DNA of 64,000 nucleotides from Brevipalpus yothersi (lineage: Eukaryota > Arthropoda > Arachnida > Trombidiformes > Tenuipalpidae): assembly GCA_003956705.1 (NCBI GenBank), contig QZCP01000055.1, positions 62,001-126,000 of the forward strand, written 5' to 3'. A program made the translations under genes and the position numbers. Of the stretch, positions 51,880 to 64,000 are shown piece by piece. Every line of letters begins with the position of its first letter. The stretch's first letter is position 1. The notes beneath the pieces are model-generated. The model saw only the letters and a program-made list of their open reading frames with translations. It made no database searches and was not told the origin of the DNA.

Positions 51880-52122
51880 TAAATCAGATAAAATGTTTAC
51901 CATTTACCTTCAAGGTCTCGTGACTGCACTTTCTTCTTCTTCTTCTTTTTTCCTAAATAATAATATCATTCAAACATTGCAAGTAATCGAATAATATAAT
52001 TTAGCATAAGTATATAATAATAAAAACTGTTCATCAGTTTTCCATCAATTTATTCACATCGATTTCCAACGAGTTTAATAATCAAATAATGAATTAATCG
52101 TATATATATAATCAAATTTTCA

Positions 52123-55100
52123 TCATCTTATACAAAGCAAATGTAAAATCATAATCACTAGTATAGCTACCAAGGGATGATATGGAATGAGAGAAACTCC
52201 TAGGCCACATTGTTTAAGCTGCTCTTCCTGCGAAAGTAGGAAAAATTGTATATTTATAAAAATTCTTCTTCGCAAACCATTTCTGATATCTTACCTCAGG
52301 ATGAAAGTTTCGACAATCCTTGGCATCTGGTCTTTGTCTGGTGAGATTAACTCTTCTTCTCTCGTAAATGCAACTTTCGGGAGGATATTTAATCTCATAA
52401 GGCTGAATTTTTCGTCTTGTTGGTGTACAACCAGATGCACATTCCGATTCAACCACCACAATCAACAAATTAGTTCGAGGAACAGGTTGAACCACGTATT
52501 CTCTGTGAAAAAAACGATGAGTAAGGCATGAAAATTTCCCCAAATAATGATGAAAATAATAACATCATCCGTCAATCAGACAGAATCAGTGAGAAAATAA
52601 CAATCAAACAAACTCACAATTGACACTCTGAACATTTGCTGTACACATCGCTAACAGATCTGTCAGAGCTGGAAAAATTGCCCTCATAAATGAGAACCAT
52701 TTTATCGCATGGATAAGGCTGAGTTTTTATCGGCCGATCAGATTTGAACTTTGTGAAATTTTGTGTATCCATTATGACTTCATTGAAACTTACAGAGTCA
52801 AGTGTGTATGTATTGGCACTGGTCAACTTATCGTAGTGGCCAAGGTACACTTCGAATAGTATCATACTCAATTTAGACCAGAACCATATTATCAGGCGTC
52901 TAATCAGGTCCAAGGGTGACAACAGTCGAGCCCCTGGTCCTGATGGCTGAATTATTTCGATACACATAGCCTGATAATCAAACATCTTGACCTCTCTATA
53001 AATTCCCTTATCGACAAACTCTCTGAAAAGTATATCATCAATTTCTCCGAAAAATCGTCCCACATTACTCGGATCATCTGTGTACACTTCTGCCTCACTG
53101 GCAATCACGAAACCATTGTTGTCCAACAGATAGCAATCGATATTTTCACTTCGACAATTAACTTTACAGTCTTCAGCTCCACATCGTTCCGAAAAATTGA
53201 AGAAACGTTCCGCAAAAGTTTGCTGTTTGGCCAGCAATCCAACCACTGCAGCAGGAGCTTTTTGTTTTCCTTGACCAACGAAAATTGCATGAGATCCAGT
53301 AACATAGATAGGTCTTCGATCTGATCTGGTTTCATCGGAAGTGTTACGTGTTCCAGGATTGAATGGTACAGAGAACAGGAAGGCAGTCGAATTGAAACGA
53401 TGAAAATCAACAGCACGCTGATAATAGAGCTCATCGATAGCTTTGTTGTGAGTTTCAATGAATTCAGATTCGTGATCAGGAAAATCGGAACTATTATTAT
53501 CTTCCTTCTGTTCTGGTGATCGATGATCTTCGAACCTCGTCAGACCAGATCTTGTGGCCACAAACGTCAATGTGACACCAAACATTTCGGCAATCTTTTT
53601 TCTATAAAAATTTGGGGGAAGCGGAAGAGGAGCGGTAAAAGAAATTCATGAGATTAGAACAACTTGAGTAAGGTAAATTTTTCCATCTAAAAAACTATAA
53701 AACATCGTCATCTACATATTTTAAAATAATTTCGATAACAAAGTATCGAATGAACATTGTATAAAAATGTAATGACACATTTGATTAATCAAATTTCACC
53801 ATGAAGATTGATAAGTCCTTTGTTTGTGGTATGCTAAAAAGAAACACTCAATGATTCGCATTTGAATTGTAGGGGTTACCTGGGTAATAAAGCCAGCAGC
53901 AGACCTAGTGGACTGATTAAGGGATTAAAGTGTCAGTTAGTTGAGCAAGAAACACAAGTCTCTTGAGTATTTTATGAGTGAAAAAGAAAGAGTTACGTTT
54001 GATTACAAAGTATCAAAGAGCTTATTAGCTCAAGGATGCTCCAATGGCCTGAAGCATCACAAGAAATACCGATGAACTTAATCAGGCGAAGTAATAAGCA
54101 GGAAATTAGGCATTGAATCAATTTGAATGAGGATTTATGAAGCAAGTTCATGGCTAAATATGGATAAACTAGACTTCAGCATGATATTGTACAGTCTTTC
54201 ATGTGGATTGAGTAGCCTTGATAACTTGACCTATCGTTATCATGATGAATTATGTTTCGGAAAACTTTCGACTGGAAGTATTTTTCATGTAAAATAAAAA
54301 TGAGGCTGATTCAAACAATTTGGAATATCAGATTTTTTCAAATGATATCCCTAGAACGTTTCCTGCCGTCTCTTGAATGGACTCAACAGGTCTCAATGCG
54401 ATTTTTCTCGAATCAATATGTTGATTAAGAGAATCTATTCAGTAGGAAGTCAAAGAGAATTTGACTCACTCATTTCTTATGCCAATATTTGGATTGATGC
54501 CACAATTTTTAGCATCGATATCGGTAGCTTTGGCATCGAAGACCAAACTTTTGACCAATTCTTTTTCACCTGAAATTGACGTGATTGATGTGATTAATCA
54601 TGTTCAGTTTCAATTAATTGAAGGTTCTCGAAGAAGAAAAAAAGAATTAAACTCACAAGTAGTTCGAGACTTGACAGGAGGCAATCGAGATGGTTCCAGG
54701 TACCATATATTGGTTTCATTGGCCGCCGCAAGTGAGAGAAAGTGTAATACTGAGCCCTCAGGTGTGGAAAAATTGTCTTTCTTAAATTTTTCATTGTCAC
54801 AATAAACCCAATCGGGATGAACTCTCCAATTATTACCGCGAAAGTAATGAGTAAAATTCTCATCTCTTCGCTTGATCTCCAGCTCGCCTGTCACTCTAAA
54901 CCCACCATAAGGCTGAGGCAAGGACAAGGCAAGAGAGAAAGGAGTTCCCGCGATCGGTTGAGAGCAGTAACTGTTTCTTCGAGTTACAGCTCGTTTCTGT
55001 GGACATGAGATAAATAAAGATAACAAGATAAAAGTTCATCTTAATATGGAGGTTTGAATTGTTAATATTGTTGGGCACATACTAGTTATGTAACGCTAAA

Positions 55101-55686
55101 TGCTAAGGTCTGGGTTTTCAAAGTTAAACTCACCATAGAGTCAATGTGCATTTTGACTTCAAAATCAGGAAGCCTTGCTGCATTTGATCTGATCATTGCA
55201 TTTCGAAACTCTAACAACGCTTTGTGATAATCCTGGACAGGAATGGACAGAAAGAGAGAGAGAGAGAGAGAATGAAATAATAATAATAAAATATGAGGTC
55301 AAAATGGAAAGGGTTTTTTTATTGGTGGGCTTGATAACGGTTCGGCTTCATGAGTCATGAGTATTATATAGATTCAACTTACTCTCGGTTTATCGGTTGA
55401 GTTTGGTATCTCCACTTCCAAGAGATCGACAGAGCTATAAAAAGGCTTGAGAAGGTCTTGAAACTGATGTTGGTTGGGGTTGAAGAGGTGGAAAAAAATA
55501 TAACCGATTAATGTGGTGGTGATGTGTCATGTAATTGCGATGTAATGTGCCTGTCAGTGTGAATACATGTATATTTATTTTTAGTTACATACCAGAGGAC
55601 GGAGATCGGGATGAAAAAGGATATGACCATTATTGTTGATAGCGAATGCATAACCATTTACTCCGATCTGTGATCGAAGAGAAAGC

Positions 55687-55753
<67 letters not shown>

Positions 55754-57442
55754 ATCACTTTTAATGATGTGATCTGGAAAAAGTTGACTAGACAAATGAT
55801 TTATTTGCCCAAAGTTAAGCAGATTGAAATTGAAAAAGATTGGAATATTCATGCATATGGTATAGAAAAGTTATAGAAAAGCTTACTTTGTATGCTGGAG
55901 TTCGTCTAACTATTTCACGAATTGGTATATCAATGCCAACAACTCCCAATAGATTGGCAGAACGAACCTGTTGAACAGAGATGGAGAGATAGAAAGATTG
56001 GAAGAGAGAGAGAGAGAGGATGATGTAATCGAAATTTATGGCCTGCAAAATCCGAGTGAAATGGTTGGGTTAATTGCTCACCTCTTTTGTGCGAGTTCGC
56101 CATACATTTTTCACCAGAAAGCGCTCGGTAATATTCTTTTCATCCATACAAAGAGTTGGAGAGCGGTTTGGGAAGATAATTTTCCAAAATTATGACCAAA
56201 ATCAAACTTTTATCGAGAAATTTTGAACTCAAAATAAAGATAGCGAAAAAAAATACAAAACCAAACCGATAACGAGATAATCATTTACCGTTGTATTTTT
56301 AACGTCAAATACTGGAAGTGACAGTGTTGTCATAAGTTCAACGGTCTGTGGAAAGAAGAGCGAAACAAGAAGATCAAGAACCGAACATTATAACTGATTT
56401 CTCAAATCGAAAATTAGCAAAATAAACTAGCTGCTTGAACTCCTGATTACATATTCAGTACGTACTGAACCAGAGAGACAGTCTGTGTCAATTAATTCAT
56501 GAATTTATACATATTGAAGGTTCAAGTATCGCAGAAGTCTACAGTTCATTAAAAGTCATTTCTCTCTAACTCAACCAAGGTAATCACTGATTGATTGACT
56601 CAAAATTCATGTGTACAATACTGACCTTTTTTTCTTGATTCTCATGAGAAAAAGAAGGCATTCCTGGTGGATCAAATGGAAGATGACGCTTAGATCTAGA
56701 CTTTGATCGCAATCGGTGTTTGCGTTTCTCTTGGTCGCGGAAAGATTGAGATTGGGACTTTGGAACATCCACATATTGATGATCCAAGCGATAGTTTGCT
56801 GACTTTGAAGTTGTTATAACACTTTCTGTACTTTTTCTTCCCATATCAGCTTCCTCGGTATCATTATCTAATTGACTTTCGGAAGCTTGTCCGTTTTCGG
56901 AATGAGAGGAAGAAGTTTGATCATCTTCATGATCGGTAGACTGTTCTTGCTGCTGCTGATGCTCAGCATTTGCCGCCAGCATTTCAGCTTCACGTTTCTC
57001 TAGTCTTCTTCGATGCTCTTCTCGAGCTCTTTCCCTTTCACGTTCATCCCAAACCCATGGTGTCAGTGGGACATCCTTTGGGAGGAAGGAGGAAGTGAAA
57101 ATATTTAGAGTGATTTCAAGAGAGAAAATTCAAGAGTTTGCATGTGGTGACCATGAAAACCATCGAAAATGAGTTGAAATAAGAGGTGAAAGTTCCTATT
57201 AAAATTGTGCAGCCAAGTAATCATTTGAAATCAAAAAGCAAAATATTCAACCTTTCATCACTATTTCATGCTATAGTTTGTTTCCATGGGGATAACGGTA
57301 AACTGATAAATAATAAACTTGACAAAAAATGTTCTTGTTGATCTTTTTAGCCCTTCAGATTATGGCCACAGAGAAAGGGCAATAGGTGAGCAAATACGAT
57401 GGCTGGAAAGATGTTAATATTTCAGACAAAAAAGAAAGAGGA

Positions 57443-57522
<80 letters not shown>

Positions 57523-59130
57523 GAAGAGACAGGGGGAAAGCATGAGGCGTAAGTCGATAGAGAAGAAAAAGGAAATATATCAAAATGAAACGGTTGATTA
57601 TTAGAGCTAACATGTCAAAAAAGTGAATCTAAAAAGAGAAGAATGCTCGACTAAATTTTGATAAGAAAGCCCTTCATAGAAAGAAAAAAGAAAGAAAGAA
57701 AGAGAGAGAAAGAGATGCAAGTGTTGTCATGTCATGGAGAGAAAAAATGAAGCTATATATAGCGATGAGAATCAAAATCAAAATTTGTTCATCATAGAGA
57801 AAGAGGAGAGAAAAGCAAGATGCCAAGAATGAATAAATGAGAATTGTCAAATTCAAGGATCAATTCTAGATTTCTAGATGGTTGCCTTGCATTTCACTAG
57901 CAAAAGATCATCATCGTGTGTTCATGTGCGATTATTGAATGAGGAATGTTGATCACTTACCGTTATGTCAGCATAAACACCGGTGAATCGGAAGACTCGA
58001 TGTCCGGAAAGTATGAGAGGTCGACTCATCACAGGCAAATATAATTGAACTTGTTCTCGAATTTCTGAAAGACTTGTTACTTGAGTATAATAGCCGCGAT
58101 TTTGGCAAGCCATCAGTTTGACTTCTTGTGTTTCGGTAACTTCTTTACCCACCAGATAGGTGAAGACACGAATTGATATGCGTGGATGATTGAATTTATC
58201 AAAAATTTCTTTAAAAGTATCAGGAGCTCCATCAGTGACCAACATGATGGCCTGATTACACTGGGAACCTTGTCCAGATCGATTGACAGCTTGAAGAATT
58301 TCGAATGCTTTGGTAAGAGCAATGGAAAAATTTGCTATTTCCGATGTACTCAAATCGACTAGAGATGCTTTGAAAAGATTGATATTTTGTCGATTCGCTT
58401 CAACCAATTGTTGATTGAAACAAGGGACGGTCGATTCCAATTCATCAGAAAATCGTATCACAGTAACATAATCATCATCAGTTAGAGTGTCCAGAATATT
58501 GTTCACAACACTTCTTGCCATAGCTTTTCGTTCACCTGAGTTAAATGAGGCCAGGTAGAGATGAGGAGATGAATTCAAGTTGATTAAAATTTGCTACTAT
58601 CTCTTAAAATCATATCACATGTCTAGTACTAATTATTTTTTCCTCTAGATTTTCGTCAATTTTCCCGTTCAACATTCGAACAGAACAAACAGATAAAATC
58701 AATTTCAAAGATAGATGAAAAAACATATGAGCTCTTTCATCATCGCTCGAGGATCAATGAACATGAATTCATGAATTAAATAGATAAAGCTTCCGTACTG
58801 AATACCCAGCCAAATTCCATTCATCATGCAGGGGAAGAGAGAGAGAGAAAGCACTCGAAGCATGTATTCCCTTAGGTGAGAAGGGAAGAAGAAAAGTATT
58901 CTTCTTGTATGGTAAAAAGAGAAATCGATAGACTAACGATGTTCCGATTATCCAGTGAAAGTGTATAAAATTCGCAAATGATTTCAAAATCGATCCATTA
59001 GGAGTCACTGGAGCTATCCGATTGCATGATAGAAGATGTTCACTATCTTACATGAGAGAGAACTTGATTTCACTATAAACATCATTTTCAAGTAAAGAGA
59101 GAGAAAGAAAGAGAGAGAAAGAAAGAAAGG

Positions 59131-59161
<31 letters not shown>

Positions 59162-61818
59162 CAACAATGTAAATGAATCGAAAATAGTAAAACGAAAGGA
59201 AAAGAAAAGAGAGAAAAATTCACTTCACATTTTTCGAATATCAAAAAGTAGATGTTCACCTGCATCATTTGTTCTATTTTTCACTAGTTTTTTGAGATTC
59301 AAAAAACATCTAGAAACCTTCAAGTTATCGAAAATCGACAGAGAAAGGGAAAAAAGAAATGATACAATATCATTTGAATCTCATAATAGATCGCATACCA
59401 TTGATGATGTAATTTAGTGAGCGATTGAATTACCCAATTAAATAAAGCTCTCTCACACCATTTCAAAATGATCAAAATGAGAAACAAATTGAAACAATTC
59501 TCATACCGAGCCCAAAATGAGATGAAAATAAATGATCACTCACCTGTCATGGATCCACTTCCGTCCAGTAGAATGACAATGTCTTTGGGTGATGCAGCAG
59601 CTTTAACATACCATTCACGCATTCGACAATCGTATAGATCAAGTTCATTTTCTGATTCCAACAAAAATTTAGGATATCTCCATCGAGCAGCCGGATAGTA
59701 GCGTAGTAAACCTTTACTTGAGCAAAAAAATTGCCAATTCAATTCAGTATCATTTTGAGAATTTGAATGGAATGTGCTCCACAAAGCACCAGACCAACGT
59801 TTGGTTGTTTCCATGTCCTGAGTTTTTTCCCAAACATTGGTCGGTATGTGTACCGCTGTGTTGTTGGGATCAATTTCAATGTATCGAAATGTTGACGATG
59901 GTACAAGATTGGCGTAACGTTGTCCAGATTCATCGGTAAGACTGCCATTGGTAAATGTTTTGGCATTCAAATAATTGTATTCATCATCTTCACCGGGTAC
60001 ATAAGGAACCGCATTTTGAGCTTCTCTTTCCGCTTTGGTTGCTATTTTATGGGCTGCATTCTTTTTCCAGCCAAACATATTGGACACCATTTCGGCCATC
60101 GATCGCACTTGATCATCACAGCCAACATTGCTTGCCGAAGCTTTCATGTCAACATAGTTCTGTGTATGGATTCATGGGTTCATATGTGTAAATGAGAGAG
60201 AAGAAAAGAGAATCGTGAGATGATCAGCCGAACACATACAGACGAATATTCATACATGAAAGCAATAATAATAATCATTCACAAGCTGACACGAGCCAAG
60301 TAAGATTTAAGCAAGACTCATCAATTTCTTCCTTGCTGATTGCATAAGATCTTAGCAGCACGCTTCTAAATCATAATTGTTGTCGGAATCATTAGAGACT
60401 TGTTGAAAGTCAAATTTTCTCACATTTCACACACAAATATAGTCCTATACACACACACACACACACACACAGACATACATCATCGGGACAGCATGCGAAA
60501 GGCCACCGTGTCAGGCCAGTGTTGCTGTAGGGCAAGTGTAAAACGATTTTGACACCAAACACAGGAGCAGAAAACAAAATCAAAGTTCTCTAATCGCTCT
60601 CTCTCTCTCTCTCTCACTCTCTTTTCGCTCTTTTCACTCTTTTGGAAGATCATTTTTCGACTTCTCTCTCTATATTCAACTGTAATGATAATGATATAGT
60701 CTCTGATTTTCTGCCGACAGATAATGAGCACGATAGCTCCTCAGTGAGTCCATGTGAGGCTTATGAGGCCTCTGTCCGGGCTATCACCACAAGAGCAAAC
60801 ATTACACATTACACATTCCTCAATCATCATTGAAAGAGGGAGAGAGAGAGAGAGAGAGCAAAGTGAGAGAAAATTAAAAAAACCGTTAAAATTTTAAACT
60901 CATCGAGTCTCTCTCTCTCTCTCTCTTTTTGCCTCATCCTTTCGCTCTCTTTCGCTCTCTTTCTCTTTCTCTCACCTCCTCATGTCCATAAATTTATTGG
61001 TGTGTCAAAAAATTTTATTCAGTTTAACCTGAACTTGTTGAAGCATATTTTCGCTCTCTTTCTCTTCATGATGTTCATATTATAGATTCATAGATTCACG
61101 GCTTCAACAATCAAATAAGTTGCCTTTCTCTCTCTTTCTTTCTTCTTCTTATTTTTTTGATCATGATTGTCTTGACTTGTAAATGAGAGAGAGAGAGAGA
61201 GAAGAAAGAAAAAATCGGGATTCGAGAGACACACAAGCAAAATGAGCAGAAATAAGCATGATAAGTGTATGCATATACAGAGAAAAATAGTGAGGATAAA
61301 AGCTGAACTGATATAATTTCTTTTTCACTTACATTTTGAATTTTACGCAAGCAAGTGGCATCAGCGCTTCCCTCATAGATATCCTTTCCAAAACGATGGG
61401 CCCAACCATGAACACTGGACATGCAAAGATAGAGAGATAGAGAGAGAGAGAGAAAGAGAGGAGATAGAAAGTGGGAGAGAGAGAGAGAGAGGAAGTAGGA
61501 TGTGGGTGGTGGATATGGAAAGTGGTAGGTAAATGAGATAGATTGTGAAGAGTAAGAACAAAAAATGCAATGGATAAAAAAGGGGAAGAGAGAAGGAATG
61601 TGTGTATAAGTGTGTGTGTGTGTATTACTATGGCTATGAATGGCTTCTACTCACTTTGAGATGCTTATTCTCTCATTTTCACAATGAACTGGGATTAAAA
61701 TTAACAGAAACACTACAAGATATACACATTGGAAAACACTTATCAACTGGCGATTATCATGATATACCCTTTGGCCACTATTGAACCAATATTCACAATT
61801 TAGCATATATTGCACCAT
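52123..61818 (-). CDS. CACNA2D3: Voltage-gated calcium channel alpha2-delta subunit (alpha2-delta-3 / straightjacket-like)
   Basis: Minus exons: 61818-61655, 61414-61333, 60159-59544, 58535-57961, 57075-56626, 56345-56289, 55967-55887, 55667-55593, 55463-55383, 55232-55134, 54996-54657, 54569-54470, 53601-52618, 52502-52295 and 52227-52123. Phases agree throughout; 1338 residues. An optional 54-base exon (56135-56082) also fits. The subunit promotes surface delivery and gating of CaV1/CaV2 channels at synapses. Exon 1 encodes a signal peptide (VYLVVFLLILIPVHC). Exons 2-3 give VHGWAHRFG and the N-terminal alpha2 domain. The VWA domain begins in exon 3 with MIDAS DGSGS and continues in exon 4 (QAIMLVTDGAPDTF). 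Exon 5 is a 150-residue disordered insert. Cache-type sequence follows (LLGVVGIDIP, NGYAFAINNNGHILFHPDL), then the delta-region FFGEIDD, FDYQAMC, RRRVN...CRNFHPE. The final exon is a hydrophobic tail suited to a GPI or membrane anchor. Confidence 0.93.
55691..55748. repeat. (GA)n microsatellite serving as polypyrimidine tract on the minus strand
   Basis: About 29 GA units (CT in the sense of the alpha2-delta gene) about 23 bases upstream of the acceptor of exon 55667-55593. Confidence 0.95.
57449..57524. repeat. (GA)n microsatellite in alpha2-delta intron
   Basis: Almost uninterrupted GA array with one C (near 57510), in the intron upstream of exon 57075-56626. Confidence 0.95.
59096..59161. 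repeat. (GA)n/(GAAA)n compound microsatellite in alpha2-delta intron
   Basis: Mixed GA and GAAA units in the intron between exons 59544 and 58535. Confidence 0.9.
60449..60472. repeat. (AC)n microsatellite in alpha2-delta intron
   Basis: About 12 AC units, the clearest dinucleotide array here that is not CT/GA. Confidence 0.93.
61434..61493. repeat. GA-rich tract next to alpha2-delta exon 2 acceptor
   Basis: Imperfect GA runs; on the gene's sense strand this is a CT-rich tract starting about 20 bases upstream of the acceptor at 61415. Confidence 0.85.
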
Positions 61819-62253
61819 GATCAAGGAATGATTTCAATTTTTTTCACTCTCTATCTCCAACATAACTGTATTTTTCTAGTAGCAAAACCCAGAAGAAGGT
61901 GTAAGATGGATATAATGGCGCAAATACACGGTCCATGGTTAAGCCAGAGAGAGAGAGAGAGAGAGAGACACTCACAATCAACCGATCGATATTTGGTTCT
62001 TGCACCGAATCTCATCGAGTTCTGTACCTTTCTCTCTCTCTCTCTTTGGATTCTCCCTTTTTCATGTATAATGGTAAGGTATTTCATCGAACGGTATGTA
62101 TGTGTGTGTGTGAGTGTCCGAAAAGTTAATCAATTTGGGTGACCGGAACATTAAAAAGAAAGAGAGAGAGATGGAGGAAGAGAGAAAGAGAAATTTTTTT
62201 GATCATGTATTTTAAAAAATAGATAGATACAAGAAATAGGAATCATTAATTGA

Positions 62254-63614
62254 TTATTTTCGCTTTCGCTGGCTATTATATACATGACGCTTTGAAATGG
62301 CTCGAAAATAATTAATCGTATTTTTACCCTCAATTTGATGATACTTTTTGAGATGCTTAAATGCACCTGATCGCCATGCAAATGTTATCTGACATAAAAG
62401 GCATTCATAATTTTTCTTAATATTGTAATGCTTGATATTTATGTGATCCTGTATATAATCTTTATTATTTTTGGAATAAATATCACATATTTGACACTTG
62501 TACGATCCTTTGCCCACATACTTGATGAATTCCGTTTTCTCATCACCACAAGTGCTCGCATCCAGTACAAGATATTCCACTTGATCTCGCTTTTTTCGCC
62601 TCGATTTGCATGCCGGTGTGGTACTTGTGGACGATGTGGATGATGATGTGTTCCCTCTCATCGGCTTACTGTTTGTTAGTATTTACTACTAAATATATAT
62701 CAAAAATTTGATGACACACAATTGACTTACCTATCAATTTCACAATTGGCCACCGCATGTGGATTGATGACCAATAAATTTTGATCCGATGAATGATCCG
62801 ATGAATGGTCAATGTTCGGCTTTATGTCTTCCGATGTGGATCCAAACCAATCCATATTGTTCCACGGGTCCAGGCCACAATGTTCACCGACCACTTCCTC
62901 ACGAGTCTCTATATCGTTAGATACAAATATAATATTATCGTCCACATCCTCCCTAATAATAATATGGTCATCAGAATCATCATCATTCAAATATTCACCA
63001 TCAATAGATTGTCGACTACTGCCCAACAGTTGTCCGGTCATCTTTTCCGTTGAATCGGGACTAAGTTTACACATTGGCTGATTGGGTATCATCGGACCCA
63101 TCATGCCAACGGCGGTGGACATGGATGAAGTTGATGAGGATGGATAAAAATTGGAACCATTGCGAAAATGGGTGAAACTGGGCAACATTTCGTTACCACT
63201 GCTACTACTGGTCATACCATGCAAATGGAATCCTTCCACAGGATCGAAAGTTGAGAAGAGACCAGAATGACCATCGGCTACTGATGGCATCAATTGTCCG
63301 TGTCCAGGAGCTACATAACTGAAGCATGTCTGATACTCTCCATGATAGCCGACACCATCATTCAAATGGTGACGATTAAAATCATGAGAATTAATGGTGG
63401 ACAGTAGAGGCTTCTCGTCCACCGGAACATTGTACGGACCGTACGGATCATAGCCTACTCCTACTTCTAACGGTACAATTTCGTGGGTAAAAAGTTCAGA
63501 AGAAAATGAGCCATCAGGACGATCAAATGATGATACCGATGGGCCATGATAATTATGATACGAATAATAAGTGTCCTGAAAAGATGAATTTTCACAATTT
63601 TCATAACTATTCAT
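62254..63614 (-). CDS. C2H2 zinc-finger protein, two fingers
   Basis: Exons 63614-62731 and 62668-62254 join in phase (AG|T) to 432 residues. The first 294 residues are low-complexity, rich in Ser, Asn, His, Gly and Asp, and lack a recognisable domain; an acidic stretch (NDDDSDDHIIIREDVDD) could be an activation region. A basic cluster, SRRKKR near residue 319, may be a nuclear localisation signal. Two C2H2 fingers follow: C353-C356-H370-H375 and C384-C387-H400-H405, both with CX2CX12HX4 spacing before the last His. The protein ends soon after in a basic tail (SQRKRK). It is probably a nuclear DNA- or RNA-binding regulator. I do not recognise an orthologue. The stop is 436 bases from the alpha2-delta start on the same strand. 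Confidence 0.85.
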
Positions 63615-63810
63615 GATTCAATCAGGAAAGGCAAACTTTAAGGCAATCGATTAGCAGAAAACTGTAGAAAAAAAATAAGCAGAGAAAAAAGATGTTCCTC
63701 TTCTTCCGCTCTTCCTCTCTCTCTCTCTCTCTCTCTCTATGAACTATCATAGATTTCTTCTATCATTATCCGAAGCACTTTAAAACGATATATTTCAAAT
63801 CTTTTTTTCA

Positions 63811-63844
<34 letters not shown>

Positions 63845-64000
63845 CTCTCCTCTTTCTCTCTTCCATTTCTTCTTTCTTAACCATTGTTGAGCCTCCCCCA
63901 TGATCGGCCAATCTCTCATCAATGGTAAGGAGAAGGATGCTTCCAACGTTGCACGCTCTCCAATCGGATTGGCTATTATTCAATAGGCCGACACCTTTAT
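63615..64000. other. 5' flank of the zinc-finger gene, with CT microsatellites
   Basis: No coding sequence supported. (CT)n runs lie at about 63714-63738 and 63812-63850; open frames through them are repeat artefacts. Confidence 0.6.

Noticed and set aside
53105..53458. 117-codon minus-strand frame within alpha2-delta
   Set aside because: A shadow of the large alpha2-delta exon 53601-52618 in another frame.

Overview
The window is eukaryotic nuclear DNA: spliced genes with short GT-AG introns, AT-rich spacers, and many (CT)n/(GA)n microsatellites. The gene set is metazoan (PI4K-alpha, calcium-channel alpha2-delta, lysosomal alpha-mannosidase, CD36-type receptor, mitochondrial thioredoxin, Fezzin/LZTS) and its style suggests an arthropod. 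A compact-genome acariform mite is my best guess; this is inferred from composition and gene style, not proven. No prokaryotic, viral, CRISPR or operon-like features were seen. Exon limits were set by hand from splice signals, phase continuity and remembered family sequences.

Layout. 1-5065 (minus): amino-terminal two thirds of phosphatidylinositol 4-kinase alpha, 12 exons, running off the left edge before the kinase domain. 7129-19222 (plus): five genes in one orientation with export or membrane signals: a trypsin-like serine protease, a charge-block secreted orphan protein, a CD36/SCARB receptor, a CAP/SCP-domain protein and an intronless carboxylesterase. 22065-30573 (plus): tandem duplicate of lysosomal alpha-mannosidase, both copies intact. 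About 19.5-37.7 kb also holds several rearranged copies of the spacer flanking these mannosidases; embedded in them are decayed exon fragments resembling the next gene. 38097-40899 (minus): a secreted orphan protein. 45094-50121 (plus): an LZTS/Fezzin coiled-coil protein, whose first exon may lie at 37740 so that the orphan gene would be nested in its intron. 51168-51879 (plus): mitochondrial thioredoxin. 52123-61818 (minus): complete voltage-gated calcium channel alpha2-delta subunit, 15-16 exons. 62254-63614 (minus): a two-finger C2H2 zinc-finger protein.

The left cluster of secreted hydrolases, a CAP protein and a scavenger receptor, followed by lysosomal mannosidases, fits digestion or host/food-contact biology, but these are unrelated families and no shared regulation is visible. 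The most unusual part is 19.5-41 kb: local tandem duplication, probable gene conversion between the mannosidases, and exon remnants implying a lost paralogue of the secreted orphan gene.
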